Part shown: one piece after another, positions 62,814-64,000 of the stretch
Layout: each line of letters starts with the position of its first letter
Position numbering within the stretch: the first letter of the stretch is position 1
DNA from: Pontibacter anaerobius
Lineage (GTDB): Bacteria > Bacteroidota > Bacteroidia > Cytophagales > Hymenobacteraceae
Assembly (NCBI RefSeq): GCF_026241195.1
Contig: NZ_JAPFQO010000011.1
Span: 168,225-232,224, forward strand
DNA: 64,000 bases
Direction: 5' to 3'
Program-made: the position numbers and the translations under genes
The notes under the pieces: model-generated
What the model was told of the DNA's origin: nothing
What the model saw: only the letters and a program-made list of their open reading frames with translations
The model's database searches: none

Positions 62814-62861
62814 AACTCTTGGTGCCTTGCTATAACGGCTAATTGGGCACCAAGAGTTTTT
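62814..62861 (+). terminator. Intrinsic terminator after pnp
   Basis: AACTCTTGGTGCC (62814-62826) pairs with GGCACCAAGAGTT (62846-62858), 19-base loop, followed by TTTTT. Confidence 0.85.
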
Positions 62862-62991
62862 ATATTTCATCGCCGAAGGGTTGCATCTTGATTTTATTCT
62901 TAAGATAGCAGAACTTTGCGCGATTTTCTGATGTTAAGTCACCGAGCCAAAACTAAAGTTTTCACAATTTTTTTGAATAATACATACTCTG

Positions 62992-63855
62992 ATGAGACAA
63001 CTCAAGATAAGCAAACAGATAACGAACCGCGAGAGCCAATCACTGGACAAGTATCTGCAGGAGATTGGTAAAGTTGATTTGCTTACTCCGGATGAAGAGG
63101 TGTCGCTGGCACAGAGAATTAAAGAAGGAGATCAGTTTGCGCTTGAGAAGTTAACAAAAGCCAATTTGCGATTTGTGGTATCGGTGGCCAAGCAGTATCA
63201 GAACCAGGGCCTTTCTCTAGGTGACCTGATAAACGAGGGTAACCTCGGTTTGATCAAAGCCGCCAAGCGATTCGACGAAACGAGAGGTTTTAAGTTCATC
63301 TCTTATGCCGTATGGTGGATTCGCCAGTCTATCCTGCAGGCTTTGGCAGAGCAGTCGCGTATTGTACGTCTTCCGCTGAACCGTGTAGGGTCACTCAACA
63401 AGATCTCTAAATCATTCTCAGAGCTTGAGCAGAAGTTTGAGCGTGAGCCATCGCCGGAAGAAATTGCCGAAGTATTAGAACTGACCACTGCTGAGGTAGT
63501 GGATACCCTGAAGATATCGGGACGCCATGTGTCTGTGGACGCGCCGTTTGTACAGGGTGAGGAGAACCGTTTACTGGACGTGTTGGAGAACGAAGATGAG
63601 GAGTCTCCGGACATGGGCCTGATGAACGACTCGCTTCGCAAAGAAGTGCAGCGCGCCCTTTCCACGCTAACCAAGCGTGAGGCAGACGTGATCACCTTAT
63701 ACTTTGGACTGAACGGAGAGCACTCACTGACACTAGAGGAAATCGGTGAGAAGTTTAACCTGACACGCGAACGTGTTCGCCAGATCAAGGAGAAAGCCAT
63801 CCGCAGACTTCGCCACACTTCAAGAAGCAAGGCACTAAAGCCATACTTAGGCTAA
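62992..63855 (+). CDS. rpoD: Primary RNA polymerase sigma factor RpoD/SigA (Bacteroidota type)
   Basis: The 287-residue sigma-70 factor starts at region 1.2 ([21 protein letters not shown]) without region 1.1 or a large insert, as in Bacteroidota primary sigma factors. Region 2 has [37 protein letters not shown], region 3 ends near [13 protein letters not shown], and region 4.2 helix-turn-helix is [29 protein letters not shown]. It should read the TAnnTTTG promoters in this window. Confidence 0.96.
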   Translation: MRQLKISKQITNRESQSLDKYLQEIGKVDLLTPDEEVSLAQRIKEGDQFALEKLTKANLRFVVSVAKQYQNQGLSLGDLINEGNLGLIKAAKRFDETRGFKFISYAVWWIRQSILQALAEQSRIVRLPLNRVGSLNKISKSFSELEQKFEREPSPEEIAEVLELTTAEVVDTLKISGRHVSVDAPFVQGEENRLLDVLENEDEESPDMGLMNDSLRKEVQRALSTLTKREADVITLYFGLNGEHSLTLEEIGEKFNLTRERVRQIKEKAIRRLRHTSRSKALKPYLG

Positions 63856-63874
63856 TCGCACCAACAAAAAATCT

Positions 63875-63906
63875 AAGCCCAGGCCAACGCCCGGGCTTTT
63901 TGTTTT
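63875..63906 (+). terminator. Intrinsic terminator after rpoD
   Basis: AAGCCC (63875-63880) pairs with GGGCTT (63893-63898), extended by C-G pairs around a bulge, followed by T-rich DNA. The last ~95 bases of the window hold no visible gene. Confidence 0.75.
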
Positions 63907-64000
63907 TTAGCAACCTTACCTTTTTGCCGGCGCTTATGCAGGCAGAGGCCCGGAAATTTTGTATACTTGCAACCTAATTTCTTTCAGACCTAATACAGTA

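Overview
This window looks like chromosomal DNA of a Bacteroidota, most likely of the order Cytophagales (a Pontibacter/Hymenobacter-like genome; the genus is my inference). The signs are a SusC/SusD pair, -7 promoter elements of the TAnnTTTG type, the linked sets DUF4290-murA, efp-accB-accC and parA-parB-DUF5683-dapB-lepB, and a short primary sigma factor of 287 residues. No transposase, integrase, phage gene, CRISPR array or rRNA was seen. One tRNA-Met gene is present.

Layout. 1-9.6 kb: a truncated membrane/coiled-coil gene, a TPMT-like methyltransferase, kdsA, a second methyltransferase, apaG, ung, a large helical-repeat protein, a LolA-like protein, arsC, murA and DUF4290, plus a candidate small RNA near 6.06-6.17 kb. 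9.6-17.7 kb: a UvrD/PcrA helicase, a secreted Sel1+ankyrin protein, DUF3109, a small STAS-like protein, and the efp-accB-accC operon for EF-P and fatty-acid synthesis. 17.9-22.4 kb: a TIGR02757 protein and the complete proline pathway proC, proB, proA. 22.5-27.1 kb: a susC/susD pair without neighbouring enzymes, followed by about 0.9 kb without a convincing gene. 28-33.2 kb: accessory genes, including a PaaI thioesterase, a HipA-like kinase overlapping DUF3037, GNAT and MATE proteins, a broken VOC gene and YhcH. 33.4-41.9 kb: mutS2, two lipocalin-like lipoproteins (one without a normal start codon), and the lepB/dapB/DUF5683/parB/parA/UPF0173 block. 41.9-42.8 kb: a gene-poor stretch with decayed reading frames. 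42.8-49.5 kb: two lipoproteins, yidC, pyrG, hslV and a deoxyhypusine-synthase-like gene. 49.5-57.4 kb: tandem outer-membrane barrel paralogues, a LigT-like protein, an ABC-F protein, a GH13 glucosidase and a 49-residue lipoprotein. 58-63.9 kb: tRNA-Met, a START-like protein, an LptF/G permease, rpsO, pnp and rpoD.

The most unusual feature is not a gene. The heptamer AAGTATA and its complement TATACTT recur at many times chance frequency, in both orientations, in coding and non-coding DNA. Inverted pairs of the motif form the base of several long, perfect terminator stems. Inside genes, Ile-Leu is often written ATA-CTT and Ser-Ile AGT-ATA, which creates the motif. The pattern resembles DNA uptake sequences of Neisseria and Haemophilus, but its function here is unknown. 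A second point is that MurA carries Asp where most bacteria have the fosfomycin-reactive Cys.
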